In this document: piece by piece, positions 15,769 to 24,994 of the stretch
Layout of the letters: every line of letters starts with the position of its first letter
Numbering within the stretch: the first letter of the stretch is position 1
Origin: an uncultured Paraprevotella sp.
Lineage (GTDB): Bacteria; Bacteroidota; Bacteroidia; Bacteroidales; Bacteroidaceae
Direction: 5' to 3'
Assembly: GCA_900546665.1 (NCBI GenBank)
Contig: URDY01000012.1
Location: 1 to 64,000, forward strand
Length of the DNA stretch: 64,000 bases
The notes under the pieces: model-generated
The model's input: only the letters and a program-made list of their open reading frames with translations
The model's database searches: none
Told to the model about the DNA's origin: nothing
Made by a program: the position numbers and the translations under genes

Positions 15769-17499
15769 CTAGTTAAGCTTCTCAATCCATGCCGCTACGT
15801 CGTTGACGGAGGGCTTCTCTATTTCTAATTTATATTTTTTGAGGATCTCGCCGATTTGCTGCTGTACTTTTTGCGGGTTGACTCCCTGCAGGTCGCTGAC
15901 CAGATTATAGCCGGCTTTCTGAAGTACGGGAACAATGGCTTCCGGTATACCTATTTCCATGAATTTGGCAGGCTGGTCCTTGGGGATCTTCTTTTCAGGA
16001 CGCATTTGCGGGAAGAAGAGTACTTCCTGGATGGTAGTCTGTCCGGTCAGCAACATGGTCAGACGGTCCATACCGATACCGATACCGGCCAGGTTAGGCA
16101 TACCGTATTGGAGGGCACGCAGGAAGTCCTGGTCGATAAACATGGCTTCGTCGTCACCTTTCTCGCTCAGACGCAGCTGCTCCTGGAAACGCTCTTCCTG
16201 ATCGATCGGGTCGTTGAGCTCAGAGTAGGCGTTGGCCAGCTCCTTACCGTTGACCATCAGCTCGAAACGTTCGGTCAGTTCCGGATTGTTACGGTGTTTT
16301 TTCGTCAGAGGTGACATCTCAATAGGATAGTCTGTGACGAATGTAGGCTGGATGAACGTACCTTCGCAGAATTCACCGAAGATCTCGTCGATCATCTTGC
16401 CTTTTCCGAATGTTTCGTCTATTTCGTCCATGTGGAGTGCCTTGCAGATTTCACGGATTTCCTCTTCGGTCTTGCCGTTCAGGTCATAACCGGTTTTTTC
16501 CTTGATGGCATCCAGAATAGTGATTCTTCTGTAAGGAGCCTTGAAGTCGATAATGTTGTCGCCCACTTTCACCTGGGTCGTACCGTTCACGTCCATGGCG
16601 ATTTTTTCCAGCATCTGTTCGGTATATTCCATCATCCAGTAGAGGTCCTTGTAGGAAACATAAAGCTCCATACAGGTGAATTCCGGATTGTGGTTGCGGT
16701 CCATACCTTCGTTGCGGAAGTTCTTGGAGAATTCGTATACGCCTTCGAAGCCGCCGACAATCAGTTTCTTGAGGTACAGCTCACAGGCAATACGCATATA
16801 AAGGTCGATGTCCAGCGCATTATGATGGGTGATGAACGGACGGGCAGAAGCACCACCTGGAATGGATTGCAGAATAGGAGTTTCCACTTCCGTATAGCCG
16901 TCCTTGTCGAAGAAGGCACGCATGGACTTATAGATCTGAGCACGTTTCAGGAAGGTTTCCTTGACACCGTTATTGACTACCAGGTCCACATATCTCTGGC
17001 GGTAACGGAGCTCGGGATCATCGAAAGAGTCGTATACTTCGCCGTCTTTCATCTTGACGATAGGAAGCGGCTTGATGCTCTTGGCCAATACGGTCAGTTC
17101 CTGGGCATGTACACTGATTTCGCCAGTCTGAGTCTTGAATACAAAACCCTTGATGCCGATGAAGTCACCCAAATCGAGCAATTTCTTGAAAACGACATTG
17201 TACATGTCCTTGTTCTCCTCCGGGCAGATGTCATCACGGGTGATGTAAACCTGGATACGTCCCTTTGAATCCTGCAATTCAACAAATGAAGCCTTGCCCA
17301 TGATACGGCGGCTCATCATACGGCCGGCAATGCAGACCTGACGTTTTTCTTCCGAGTCCTGATATTCTGCTTTGATATCGGTTGAAAACGTGTTGGTAGG
17401 GTATGCGGCTGCCGGGTATGGATCTATCCCCATGGCACGAAGTTCATTCAGATTGTTTCTTCTGACGATTTCCTGTTCACTTAACTCTAGAATATTCAT
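15769..17499 (-). CDS. lysS: Lysyl-tRNA synthetase, class II
   Basis: 576 residues. An N-terminal OB-fold anticodon-binding domain (~58-160) precedes the class II core. Motif 2 reads FRNEGMDRNHNPEFTCMELY and motif 3 reads GIGIGMDRLTMLLTG. After the core there is an extra ~70-residue C-terminal tail (helical, ending AAWIEKLN) that makes it longer than the ~505-residue E. coli enzyme; I believe a tail like this is common in Bacteroidetes. A -7 box TAAATTTG is on the minus strand at 17535-17528, so this is the first gene of the lysS-gpsA-pgi-HAD operon. Confidence 0.97.
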   Translation of the reverse strand: MNILELSEQEIVRRNNLNELRAMGIDPYPAAAYPTNTFSTDIKAEYQDSEEKRQVCIAGRMMSRRIMGKASFVELQDSKGRIQVYITRDDICPEENKDMYNVVFKKLLDLGDFIGIKGFVFKTQTGEISVHAQELTVLAKSIKPLPIVKMKDGEVYDSFDDPELRYRQRYVDLVVNNGVKETFLKRAQIYKSMRAFFDKDGYTEVETPILQSIPGGASARPFITHHNALDIDLYMRIACELYLKKLIVGGFEGVYEFSKNFRNEGMDRNHNPEFTCMELYVSYKDLYWMMEYTEQMLEKIAMDVNGTTQVKVGDNIIDFKAPYRRITILDAIKEKTGYDLNGKTEEEIREICKALHMDEIDETFGKGKMIDEIFGEFCEGTFIQPTFVTDYPIEMSPLTKKHRNNPELTERFELMVNGKELANAYSELNDPIDQEERFQEQLRLSEKGDDEAMFIDQDFLRALQYGMPNLAGIGIGMDRLTMLLTGQTTIQEVLFFPQMRPEKKIPKDQPAKFMEIGIPEAIVPVLQKAGYNLVSDLQGVNPQKVQQQIGEILKKYKLEIEKPSVNDVAAWIEKLN

Positions 17500-17611
17500 T
17501 TCTTATAATAATTACAATATTTGGGGACAAATTTACAAAAGTTTTCCGGAATTTACCAATGAAAACCAGGATTATTGGCAGGTAGACCGATAAATTGCCT
17601 TAAGCGGTTGG

Positions 17612-17652
17612 AAAAAAATGTCCCCGCACAACTCGGAATCTTGTGCGGGGAC
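17612..17652 (-). terminator. Terminator of the secreted-protein operon
   Basis: GTCCCCGCACAA (17620-17631) pairs perfectly with TTGTGCGGGGAC (17641-17652). Reading on the minus strand, the stem is followed by a T-run (complement of the A-run at 17612-17618). It lies just past the small ORF ending at 17672. Confidence 0.85.
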
Positions 17653-17671
17653 GAATCAGTGAGCGGTGGGA

Positions 17672-17839
17672 TTACTCCCAAATGCCGGTTTGAAATCCGG
17701 TCTGGATGTTGCAACGGTTGTCACCGTCGAAATCTTCGTATTCATCATGATTGATGCTGACGCTGTTGCTACCGCTGAGAAGCGTTTCGCTTGCCGTCAT
17801 ATTTAAAGTCCGAATGGACGGATGCTGGTATTTTTTCAT
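17672..17839 (-). CDS. Small 55-residue protein of the 'KKYxxPSI' type
   Basis: An open frame from the ATG at 17839 to the TAA at 17674-17672. It begins MKKYQHPSIRTLNM and continues through ETLLSGSNSVSI to an acidic segment (HDEYEDFDGD), ending TGIWE. Bacteroidales genomes carry many small proteins that start with a similar MKKY-x-P-S/T-I pattern, followed by a leucine and a Ser/Gly-rich patch, near secreted proteins; their role is unknown to me. It starts 6 bases past the stop of the large secreted protein and ends just before the operon terminator, so it is plausibly the last gene of that transcript. No signal peptide is visible. Confidence 0.6.
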   Translation of the reverse strand: MKKYQHPSIRTLNMTASETLLSGSNSVSINHDEYEDFDGDNRCNIQTGFQTGIWE

Positions 17840-17845
17840 GTGCGG

Positions 17846-20833
17846 TTATTTAATGATGATTTTCTTGTGGTTGATGATGTAGATGCCTTTCGGAAGCTGT
17901 TTCAGACCGGTGCCCTGACTGTCTGTATCCCCAATGTAGCGGCCGTCCAGGGTGTAGATCCTCAGGTGGTCGTCAGCCTGATCTGAAATTTCATGGATGG
18001 CTGTGGCTTCATTGTCAATGTGAAGGTTGGCTTGCAGGTTGTCCTGTCCTGATTTATAACAGGCTCTGAACGGTGCTGAATACGAACCGGCTGTTGCCAG
18101 TCGGAAGCTGCCGTCCTTGGCGGACAGCATATAGATGCCGTCAGCTTCGCTTTCGACTACATAGGTATCCGTAGAACCGAACAGGCCGTCGGGAACAGGC
18201 TGGCTGAATACCGGAATGCCGGCGTTTGTGGTCTGGTAAATCTGAGTCATGCCGTTCTCTTCAGGTTCATCGGTATATCTCATCAAATAGGCTTTGCCGG
18301 CCTGCAGGGTTTCGTCTTCAGTGAGGTCGGTTGTGAGGTGATCTGCATCTTCGCCGGTGATTTCTTCCCATACGAATGCACCAGCCGGTTTTTCACAGTC
18401 GAACGGCAGAACAATGGTTTCGTAGAGTCCGTCGCGGTAGGCGTCGCGGCTGTAAGTGGCTTCTTTGGCTGTGAATCCTGCCGGTGAATGGAACGGTTGA
18501 CGGTCAGCCAATGTCAGTTGGCTGCAAATGTTGTTGCAAACCGTGTTCGTCGTTTTCTCGATCATTCCCACAGGTGCAAATATAAGGCAGTTGGGATTCA
18601 TGGATGAAGGCCATTGCGGTTCACCGATCAGAATGCTGACAGCGGTAAGGTCGATATAGCGGGTTTCCTCGGTGATGGCTTCTGTCAGTTCGGAAGCATA
18701 GATGGCTCCGCTGGCTGTGATGTGGTTGTCTTCACATACAATCAGACCTTTCTCGGCTGCATAAGCCAGTTTGAAGTCGTCTATGGAATACCATTGGTGT
18801 TCAACAGCCTGTGCCGTAGCCTTGACTTCGAGTGTGCATGGCGTATCTTCGCTGAGATAGAATCCGATGTGCCTTTTGTTCCAGCCGAGGCCTTTGCCGT
18901 TGTTGGTTGCTGCTTCAGGAGATCCTTCAGAGGCATAAGTCCAGATGTTTCCGCCGGTATTGTCTTCTGCGGGGAAGGTACAGCTGAGGCCGTTGATGTG
19001 CATTGAGAGAGTGACGTCGTGGCTGCATCGGCCGATGGCAGACAGTGAGTAGTAACCTGCCGGAAGATAGAGTTCCTGCTGTATGCCGGCTGTCCATCCG
19101 CTGGCAGATCCCCAGTTGCCACCGTCGAAATAATTGTCGGTTACGCCTTTCCACGATTCTTCATTGCGGATGTTGGTGAGTGTTTGTGTCCAACCGTTGA
19201 GGTTACCGTCAGCATCAGGATTCTTGATAAGCTTTGTGGCTTCGCCATTTTCCGTGTCGATGGCGGCCATGTACATGGCTTGCTTCAGATTGTCGATGGC
19301 AGTCTGTACGTCAGCTTCGGTAGAAGAAGTGTTGTCCTTTACCAACTCTGCTTCGTTGACTTTGTCGATCAGGTTGTTCCATCCGCTGTTCTGCTGGCAT
19401 TCACTGTTGTTGTAGTCGTTGACAAACTCTTCGAGGATGGCGTTAAGTTCCTTTATCTTCTGGTTGACTATGGCATCTTCATTGATGTCAGATGTGCCGT
19501 AATAAGTCAGGCGCAGGTTGTCAATGGCCATGGCCGTGTTGCTTTGTCCGTTTTGAGTCAGGGCGATTTGGATGGTTACGGTTTGAGGAAAGTCGAGTGT
19601 GAATTTATCACCGTGACAGGTTGCCAGTGATGTGGATGAAGCTGTCAGTCTGGTTACTTCCGTTCCTTCAGCTGTCGTGCAGGTCAGGACCGGAGGATTG
19701 TCATTGGTCAGATTGGCCATGTCGGCAGTCAGTTCGTAAGTTCCGGCCGGCAGAGTGATGTCTTGTGTCAGACTGATATGGCTTCCGTTGCTCCAGCGCA
19801 TACGTGCAGAATAGGCCCAATCGCCTTCGGTAGGAGTCAGCCGGATATTCGGACCGGCTTGTTCGATGAATGAAGAGGCCATGCCTGCATTGTTGTTCAC
19901 ATGCATCTCACCGTATGTCATTGTCCAGCCTTTCGGTTCGCAGTAATTGCCGTTGGCTGTTCCGGTCCTGAAAACGGCTCCGTTCTCGAATCCAGCATTT
20001 TTGATCAGGTGGCTGGCGTCAATTCCGGTAGATTCGGTGGCATCTGCCAGACGGGTCTGACGGTATGATTCCATTGCTGCTTGCAGCGTTCTGATCTGTT
20101 CGGAGGTGAGTGCTTCGTCGTCAAGATTCTGCGCGGCGGTAATGGCACTTTCAAGATCGGATTTTCCACTGAAGTTGCCTTCTGATGCCAGAGCTTGTGC
20201 TTCACTGATGACTTGAGAAAGGAGAGGGCGGAGGTCACTGCCCGTGAGACGGTAAAGTTTGACATTACCCAGAATGGTCCAGGAACCGTTGTCGCCTCCA
20301 TTGTTGAGCTGGCCAACGTTGCGGGCACCGATAGTCAGTGTACCATCATTTACCATGATATAATCAATGGTGTTCAGCCAGTATGATCCGGCCGTACTGT
20401 AGAATGCAGCGGAAGCCGTGTTCATGGCATCGGGCATGCTGCCGTATGATGTGTCCTGATGGCGAAGCAGTATGGGGGACATGTATTCTTTTTCCGTCGT
20501 AGTGGCATAGATGGCCGTTTGCGAAATATCGCGGTTCCCTGCACGGGTAAAGGCATTGACAGTCAATCTGTATATTCCTTCTGGAAGGTCGGTGACAGTC
20601 TGGCTCATCTTGAACCATGCATTGCTGGTGTCGCCGGTCCAGAATTCCTGGCAGTTTTCATTTTGTGCGGTGTTGCAACTGTTTTGTTCTATGTTCCAGA
20701 CTGATTTGTCGCCTGTAAAGTTGTAGTTCGTGACATATTGGGCTGTCACTTCTTCTACGGCTGCATGCAACGGCATGGTACCAGCCAGTATGGCCGCTGT
20801 AAACAAACGGTATATGTAAGTTTCTTTTTTCAT
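17846..20833 (-). CDS. Large secreted multidomain protein with FIVAR-like repeats and C-terminal sorting-like domain
   Basis: 995 residues from the ATG at 20833, which gives a proper signal peptide (MKKETYIYRLFTAA... HAA). Earlier in-frame starts lie inside the upstream gene. Several beta-rich modules resembling carbohydrate-binding domains (aromatic/Asn-Gly rich, W-containing) alternate with two helical FIVAR-like segments (around 230-300 and 500-570, e.g. DVQTAIDNLKQAM). The C-terminus has the pattern LRIYTLDGRYIGD... LPKGIYIIN, like T9SS or Por-type C-terminal modules. It starts 5 bases downstream of the metallophosphoesterase stop. No catalytic motif is recognised; adhesion or glycan binding is a guess. 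Confidence 0.7.
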   Translation of the reverse strand: MKKETYIYRLFTAAILAGTMPLHAAVEEVTAQYVTNYNFTGDKSVWNIEQNSCNTAQNENCQEFWTGDTSNAWFKMSQTVTDLPEGIYRLTVNAFTRAGNRDISQTAIYATTTEKEYMSPILLRHQDTSYGSMPDAMNTASAAFYSTAGSYWLNTIDYIMVNDGTLTIGARNVGQLNNGGDNGSWTILGNVKLYRLTGSDLRPLLSQVISEAQALASEGNFSGKSDLESAITAAQNLDDEALTSEQIRTLQAAMESYRQTRLADATESTGIDASHLIKNAGFENGAVFRTGTANGNYCEPKGWTMTYGEMHVNNNAGMASSFIEQAGPNIRLTPTEGDWAYSARMRWSNGSHISLTQDITLPAGTYELTADMANLTNDNPPVLTCTTAEGTEVTRLTASSTSLATCHGDKFTLDFPQTVTIQIALTQNGQSNTAMAIDNLRLTYYGTSDINEDAIVNQKIKELNAILEEFVNDYNNSECQQNSGWNNLIDKVNEAELVKDNTSSTEADVQTAIDNLKQAMYMAAIDTENGEATKLIKNPDADGNLNGWTQTLTNIRNEESWKGVTDNYFDGGNWGSASGWTAGIQQELYLPAGYYSLSAIGRCSHDVTLSMHINGLSCTFPAEDNTGGNIWTYASEGSPEAATNNGKGLGWNKRHIGFYLSEDTPCTLEVKATAQAVEHQWYSIDDFKLAYAAEKGLIVCEDNHITASGAIYASELTEAITEETRYIDLTAVSILIGEPQWPSSMNPNCLIFAPVGMIEKTTNTVCNNICSQLTLADRQPFHSPAGFTAKEATYSRDAYRDGLYETIVLPFDCEKPAGAFVWEEITGEDADHLTTDLTEDETLQAGKAYLMRYTDEPEENGMTQIYQTTNAGIPVFSQPVPDGLFGSTDTYVVESEADGIYMLSAKDGSFRLATAGSYSAPFRACYKSGQDNLQANLHIDNEATAIHEISDQADDHLRIYTLDGRYIGDTDSQGTGLKQLPKGIYIINHKKIIIK

Positions 20834-20837
20834 GGCA

Positions 20838-22136
20838 TCAATAATTAAAGTTAACTGACTGTACTTCAACAACGCCTTCGCCTTCATGGCAAAGCACCAT
20901 CCAGGCACCACCTTCGGTAGCAAAGTAAGGAGCAATGTAATCCTTGAATGCAGTGCCGTTGTAGTTATGGTTTACCGTGGCCTGTGCATGATTATGCCCA
21001 GAGAAGTGATACGGGTTTTGGGTTTTTGTGATCAGATCCATGTATTTGTTGCGCTTTTCAGTAGCTGTGGCGTAAGTAGGGGTGTCGGATGGGAGGATTG
21101 AACGGCCAACATCGTTCTGATCCAGCCACCAGCGATCTTCGCAGCTGATGGGATAATGTTGTATCCAAACTGAGGGCGTTTCTTTGTTTTCTTCAACAAA
21201 AGTCGAAAGTGATTCTATAATGCTGTTAGGAGCATAATAAGTGGCTGATGAGAACATCGTGGGGTTGTCATATGGCTTTTGAAACCAATATGTTTGTCCA
21301 ATGTAGAAACGTATTCCCTTGAATGTAAAAGTAAATGGTTCAGGTTGGGTCTCGCCGTTAGATTGTGAAAAACGTTGAACGTTTTCTATTCCGTAATTCT
21401 GTGCAGATAAGAGATATTTGCTAACGATATCGAATGCAATCTTATTGCAATAAGAACCTCCGTCGTTAAGTCCCCATGTAAGCCCTTTATCGCCGTTTGC
21501 TCCTGACCAATAGTCTGGTACTACATCGTGATTGCCGACCATTGTAATAAATGGAATGTTGTTATTTTCGAATATATCGAAAATGCTTTTGAAATCATCT
21601 CCTGTTTTTTCGCTGTCTTTGTCCATATCTCCCATACAGATGACAAGATCCGGTGACGGCTTGATATGTGTGTTGGACTTGAAAGCATAGCGGCCGCTAT
21701 TTTTCATATTGATGATGCCATTGGCCCATTTGCTTAAGTTTTCTTCTGTCGCATTGTTGCCGTAGCGTCCTGTCATGTTAACTTCCGGGTCACCGAAGAG
21801 AATGACGGTGAACCAGCGGCCGGATGAAAAGTAATACGGAAATGCACGCTTGGTTCCGTCAGCATAGGTAACCGTAAAGATCTCTACTTCATTATCGCGG
21901 ATGCGTGCTTTTGACGGATCGGGTGAAACAGCCGCTCCTTCAGGAACCGTGCAGCTCAATCCCAGGTTGTTCAAGTCAGTTCCTGCGGGGAATGTCATGT
22001 AAACAGCCCCATTATCCAGGGTTTCAGTCTTGTCTGCAATGGCATTTCCAACATGCAGCTGGAATGTGTAGTCTTCCGCGTATATGTGCTGGCAGAATAA
22101 CATGCACATATACAGACCAATGGCTTTTGTTTTCAT
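20838..22136 (-). CDS. Secreted calcineurin-like metallophosphoesterase
   Basis: 432 residues with a signal peptide (ends near HIYAED, residue ~21). Residues ~25-100 form an N-terminal beta domain. The phosphoesterase core shows GDMDKD, MVGNHDVV (GNHD motif), a histidine in IQHYP and the GHNH motif FSGHNHAQ. The first metal motif, normally DxH, reads FGDPEVN. The enzyme probably hydrolyses a phosphomonoester or diester in the periplasm or at the surface. A -7 box TACCTTTG is on the minus strand at 22169-22162, so it heads the operon with the large secreted protein and the small ORF. Confidence 0.85.
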   Translation of the reverse strand: MKTKAIGLYMCMLFCQHIYAEDYTFQLHVGNAIADKTETLDNGAVYMTFPAGTDLNNLGLSCTVPEGAAVSPDPSKARIRDNEVEIFTVTYADGTKRAFPYYFSSGRWFTVILFGDPEVNMTGRYGNNATEENLSKWANGIINMKNSGRYAFKSNTHIKPSPDLVICMGDMDKDSEKTGDDFKSIFDIFENNNIPFITMVGNHDVVPDYWSGANGDKGLTWGLNDGGSYCNKIAFDIVSKYLLSAQNYGIENVQRFSQSNGETQPEPFTFTFKGIRFYIGQTYWFQKPYDNPTMFSSATYYAPNSIIESLSTFVEENKETPSVWIQHYPISCEDRWWLDQNDVGRSILPSDTPTYATATEKRNKYMDLITKTQNPYHFSGHNHAQATVNHNYNGTAFKDYIAPYFATEGGAWMVLCHEGEGVVEVQSVNFNY

Positions 22137-22279
22137 ATAATTAGATTAAGTTGTTGCTTGACAAAGGTAGTTTTTTTTGATCAATAAATAAAGTCTTTGT
22201 TGCATTATTTAGATTATCAAAACGGATAAAAGTCGGGTTGCATTAGTTGTTCTTCGTCATCATGCATTATCTTTGCATC

Positions 22280-22585
22280 ATGAAAAAAAATGTAAGCAGA
22301 ATAGAACGGGAGAAGAAGATCGTGAGTCTGATGATCCGTTTGTATTGCCGGCATGTAGAACATCATGCACAGTTATGTGACTCTTGCCGTTCACTGATGG
22401 AATATGCCTGTCAAAGGTTGGAACGGTGTTCTTTCGGTGAAGAGAAAAAAGCTTGCCGGCGTTGTCCTGTGCATTGCTATAAACCGGCGATGCGTGAAAA
22501 AATGCGGCTGGTGATGCGGACAATCGGTCCGCGCATGATATTTTATGCTCCGATGGAAACATTAAGGCATTGGCTGAATCTTTAA
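22280..22585 (+). CDS. Nitrous oxide-stimulated promoter family protein (YgbA-like)
   Basis: 101 residues from the ATG at 22280. The sequence RIEREKKIVSLMIRLYCRHVEHH, several cysteines (CDSC, CRRCPVHCY) and the ending MIFYAPMETLRHWL match the small YgbA family, linked in enterobacteria to nitrosative stress. The Cys arrangement suggests metal binding. A perfect -7 box TATCTTTG (22268-22275) ends only 4 bases before this ATG, so the mRNA may have almost no leader. The earlier in-frame start at 22247 lies upstream of that box. Confidence 0.85.
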   Translation: MKKNVSRIEREKKIVSLMIRLYCRHVEHHAQLCDSCRSLMEYACQRLERCSFGEEKKACRRCPVHCYKPAMREKMRLVMRTIGPRMIFYAPMETLRHWLNL

Positions 22586-22636
22586 TTTTATCGGATCATA
22601 ATCTTTATTTCATTACGGATTGATTCAAAATACTTG

Positions 22637-22677
22637 TTTGTAGGTATTACAAATTTCACAAATTATGTGTACCTTTG
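22637..22677 (+). promoter_or_regulatory. pflB promoter with two dyads
   Basis: The -7 box TACCTTTG is at 22670-22677. Upstream lie TTTGTA-n5-TACAAA (22637-22653) and, overlapping its end, AATTT-CAC-AAATT (22652-22664). These positions fit a regulator acting at the promoter, for example a redox- or CRP/FNR-type protein, but neither dyad matches the classical FNR or Rex consensus. Confidence 0.5.
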
Positions 22678-22733
22678 CGTTCCGAGAGCAAATAATTCAA
22701 AAACTCTTTAATTTCTAATCTATTCTATAAATT

Positions 22734-24974
22734 ATGGAAATGAATAACGAAAGCTGGACCGGCTTTAAGGGCAACCTTTGGAAGAAGGAAATCAACGTGC
22801 GTGACTTTATCCAGAACAACTATACACCGTATCTGGGTGATGACAGCTTCTTGAAACCTTCATCGGAAAGAACCCGTAAGGTGTGGGACAAACTCACAGA
22901 GATGTTTAAGGTTGAACGTGAAAAAGGAGTATATGATACTGAAACGAAACTTCCGCAAAGCATTACCACATACGGAGCCGGCTATATTGACAAAGATAAT
23001 GAGGTGATTGTCGGATTGCAGACTGATGCACCGCTCAAACGGGCTATTTTCCCGAAAGGCGGTATCCGTATGGTAGAGAACAGTCTGGAGGCTTATGGCT
23101 ATCATCTTGATCCGATGACCAAGGAGATTTTCACCAAATACCGTAAGACGCATAATGAAGGTGTGTTCTCAGCTTATACGGAGGAAATGCTGGCTGCGCG
23201 CCATTCGGCTATCATTACCGGATTGCCCGATGCCTATGGACGTGGCCGAATCATCGGTGATTACCGTCGTGTGGCTCTGTACGGAACCACTTGTCTGATT
23301 GAGGACAAGAAACAGTATAAGAAACGTCTTGATATTCAGGAACTCAATGATGAGATTATCCGTAACAGAGAAGAAGTGACAGAACAGATCCGTGCTTTGC
23401 AGGATTTTGAGAAAATGTGTGCCTGCTACGGATTTGATGTGACTCGTCCGGCCAAGGATGCACGGGAGGCTGTACAGTTCGTTTATCTGGCTTATCTGGC
23501 TGCGGTAAAGGATCAGGACGGAGCAGCCATGTCAATCGGTCGTACGGCTACATTCCTAGATATTTATATTGAAAGAGATATACAGGCCGGACTGTTGACT
23601 GAAGAAGAAGCTCAGGAACTTGTTGACCAGATGATCATCAAGTTGCGTATTGTGCGTTTCCTCAGAACACCGGAATATAATGACTTGTTCTCAGGTGATC
23701 CGGTTTGGGTGACTGAATCATTGGGAGGTATGGGTGTAGACGGACGTACTCTGGTAACCAAAACCTGTTTCCGTTATTTGCACACCTTGTATAACCTGGG
23801 TCCTGCACCGGAACCTAATCTTACCGTGCTTTGGGCAGCCAATCTGCCTGAAAACTGGAAGCGTTTCTGTGCCAAGGTGTCTATTAACACTTCTGCCATC
23901 CAGTATGAGAATGACGATCTGATGCGTGTGGATTATGGAGACGATTACGGTATTGCATGTTGTGTGTCTCCGATGAAGATCGGTAAGCAGATGCAGTTCT
24001 TCGGTGCCCGTGCCAATCTGGCCAAGTGTTTGCTTTACGCCATCAACGGCGGACGTGACGAGCGCACCGGTTTGCAGGTAGCTCCCAAGTTCGAGCCAAT
24101 CACCAGCGAGTATCTTGATTATAACGAGGTGATGGAGAAATACGAGCAGATGATGCGCTGGTTGGCCAAGGTTTATGTCAATGCCTTGAAGATCATTCAT
24201 TACATGCACGACAAGTACGACTACGAAGCTTACGAAATGGCTTTGCACGATGGTGATGTACAGCGTATCCGCGCAACCGGAATTGCAGGTCTGTCTATCG
24301 TAGCCGACTCTCTGGCAGCCATTCGTGACTGTAAGGTCAAGGTGATCCGCGATGAGCGTGGTCTGGCCGTTGACTTCGTGCGCGAAGGTGAGTACGTGCC
24401 GTTTGGCAACAATGATGACCGCACGGATCAGATTGCAGTAGACATCACCGAGAAATTCATGAATTACCTGCGCCAGCACGAGACTTATCGCAATGCAACT
24501 CCTACACAGTCAATTCTGACCATAACCAGTAACGTGGTATACGGTAAGAAGACCGGAACTACACCTGACGGCCGTAAGGGAGGAACACCGTTTGCACCGG
24601 GAGCCAATCCGATGAACGGACGTGATGTCAAGGGTGCTGTAGCTGCATTGGCATCTGTAGCCAAACTGCCGTTCCAGCATGCTCACGACGGTATCTCCTA
24701 TACCTTTGCCATTTCTCCGGCAACCTTGGGTAAGGAGACCGACATACAGGTTGACAATCTGGTTTCTTTGCTTGACGGTTACTTCACACCGACGGGAGGA
24801 CAGCATCTTAATGTCAACGTGTTTGATAAGGAACTGTTGCTGGATGCCATGGATCATCCCGAGAAATATCCTCAGCTGACTATCCGTGTATCCGGTTATG
24901 CCGTTAACTTCGTGAAGCTGACCCGCGAGCAGCAGCTCGACGTGATTTCACGTACGATCAACCATTCATTATAA
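22734..24974 (+). CDS. pflB: Formate C-acetyltransferase (pyruvate formate-lyase)
   Basis: 746 residues. It cleaves pyruvate with CoA to acetyl-CoA and formate by a glycyl radical mechanism under anaerobic conditions. The catalytic cysteine pair is C409-C410 (IACCVSPM). The radical glycine is G721 in RVSGYAVNF near the C-terminus. The alternative ATG two codons downstream is also possible. The activase gene starts 20 bases after the stop. Anaerobic control through the upstream dyads is inferred. Confidence 0.97.
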   Translation: MEMNNESWTGFKGNLWKKEINVRDFIQNNYTPYLGDDSFLKPSSERTRKVWDKLTEMFKVEREKGVYDTETKLPQSITTYGAGYIDKDNEVIVGLQTDAPLKRAIFPKGGIRMVENSLEAYGYHLDPMTKEIFTKYRKTHNEGVFSAYTEEMLAARHSAIITGLPDAYGRGRIIGDYRRVALYGTTCLIEDKKQYKKRLDIQELNDEIIRNREEVTEQIRALQDFEKMCACYGFDVTRPAKDAREAVQFVYLAYLAAVKDQDGAAMSIGRTATFLDIYIERDIQAGLLTEEEAQELVDQMIIKLRIVRFLRTPEYNDLFSGDPVWVTESLGGMGVDGRTLVTKTCFRYLHTLYNLGPAPEPNLTVLWAANLPENWKRFCAKVSINTSAIQYENDDLMRVDYGDDYGIACCVSPMKIGKQMQFFGARANLAKCLLYAINGGRDERTGLQVAPKFEPITSEYLDYNEVMEKYEQMMRWLAKVYVNALKIIHYMHDKYDYEAYEMALHDGDVQRIRATGIAGLSIVADSLAAIRDCKVKVIRDERGLAVDFVREGEYVPFGNNDDRTDQIAVDITEKFMNYLRQHETYRNATPTQSILTITSNVVYGKKTGTTPDGRKGGTPFAPGANPMNGRDVKGAVAALASVAKLPFQHAHDGISYTFAISPATLGKETDIQVDNLVSLLDGYFTPTGGQHLNVNVFDKELLLDAMDHPEKYPQLTIRVSGYAVNFVKLTREQQLDVISRTINHSL

Positions 24975-24994
24975 TAAGTATTGGTGATTCCAGT

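Noticed and set aside
16432..17268. 278-codon plus-strand frame inside lysS
   Set aside because: It is antisense to conserved lysS motifs and its product has no family resemblance.
23718..24479. 253-codon minus-strand frame inside pflB
   Set aside because: It is antisense to the catalytic region of pflB; the strong constraint on the sense strand explains its openness.
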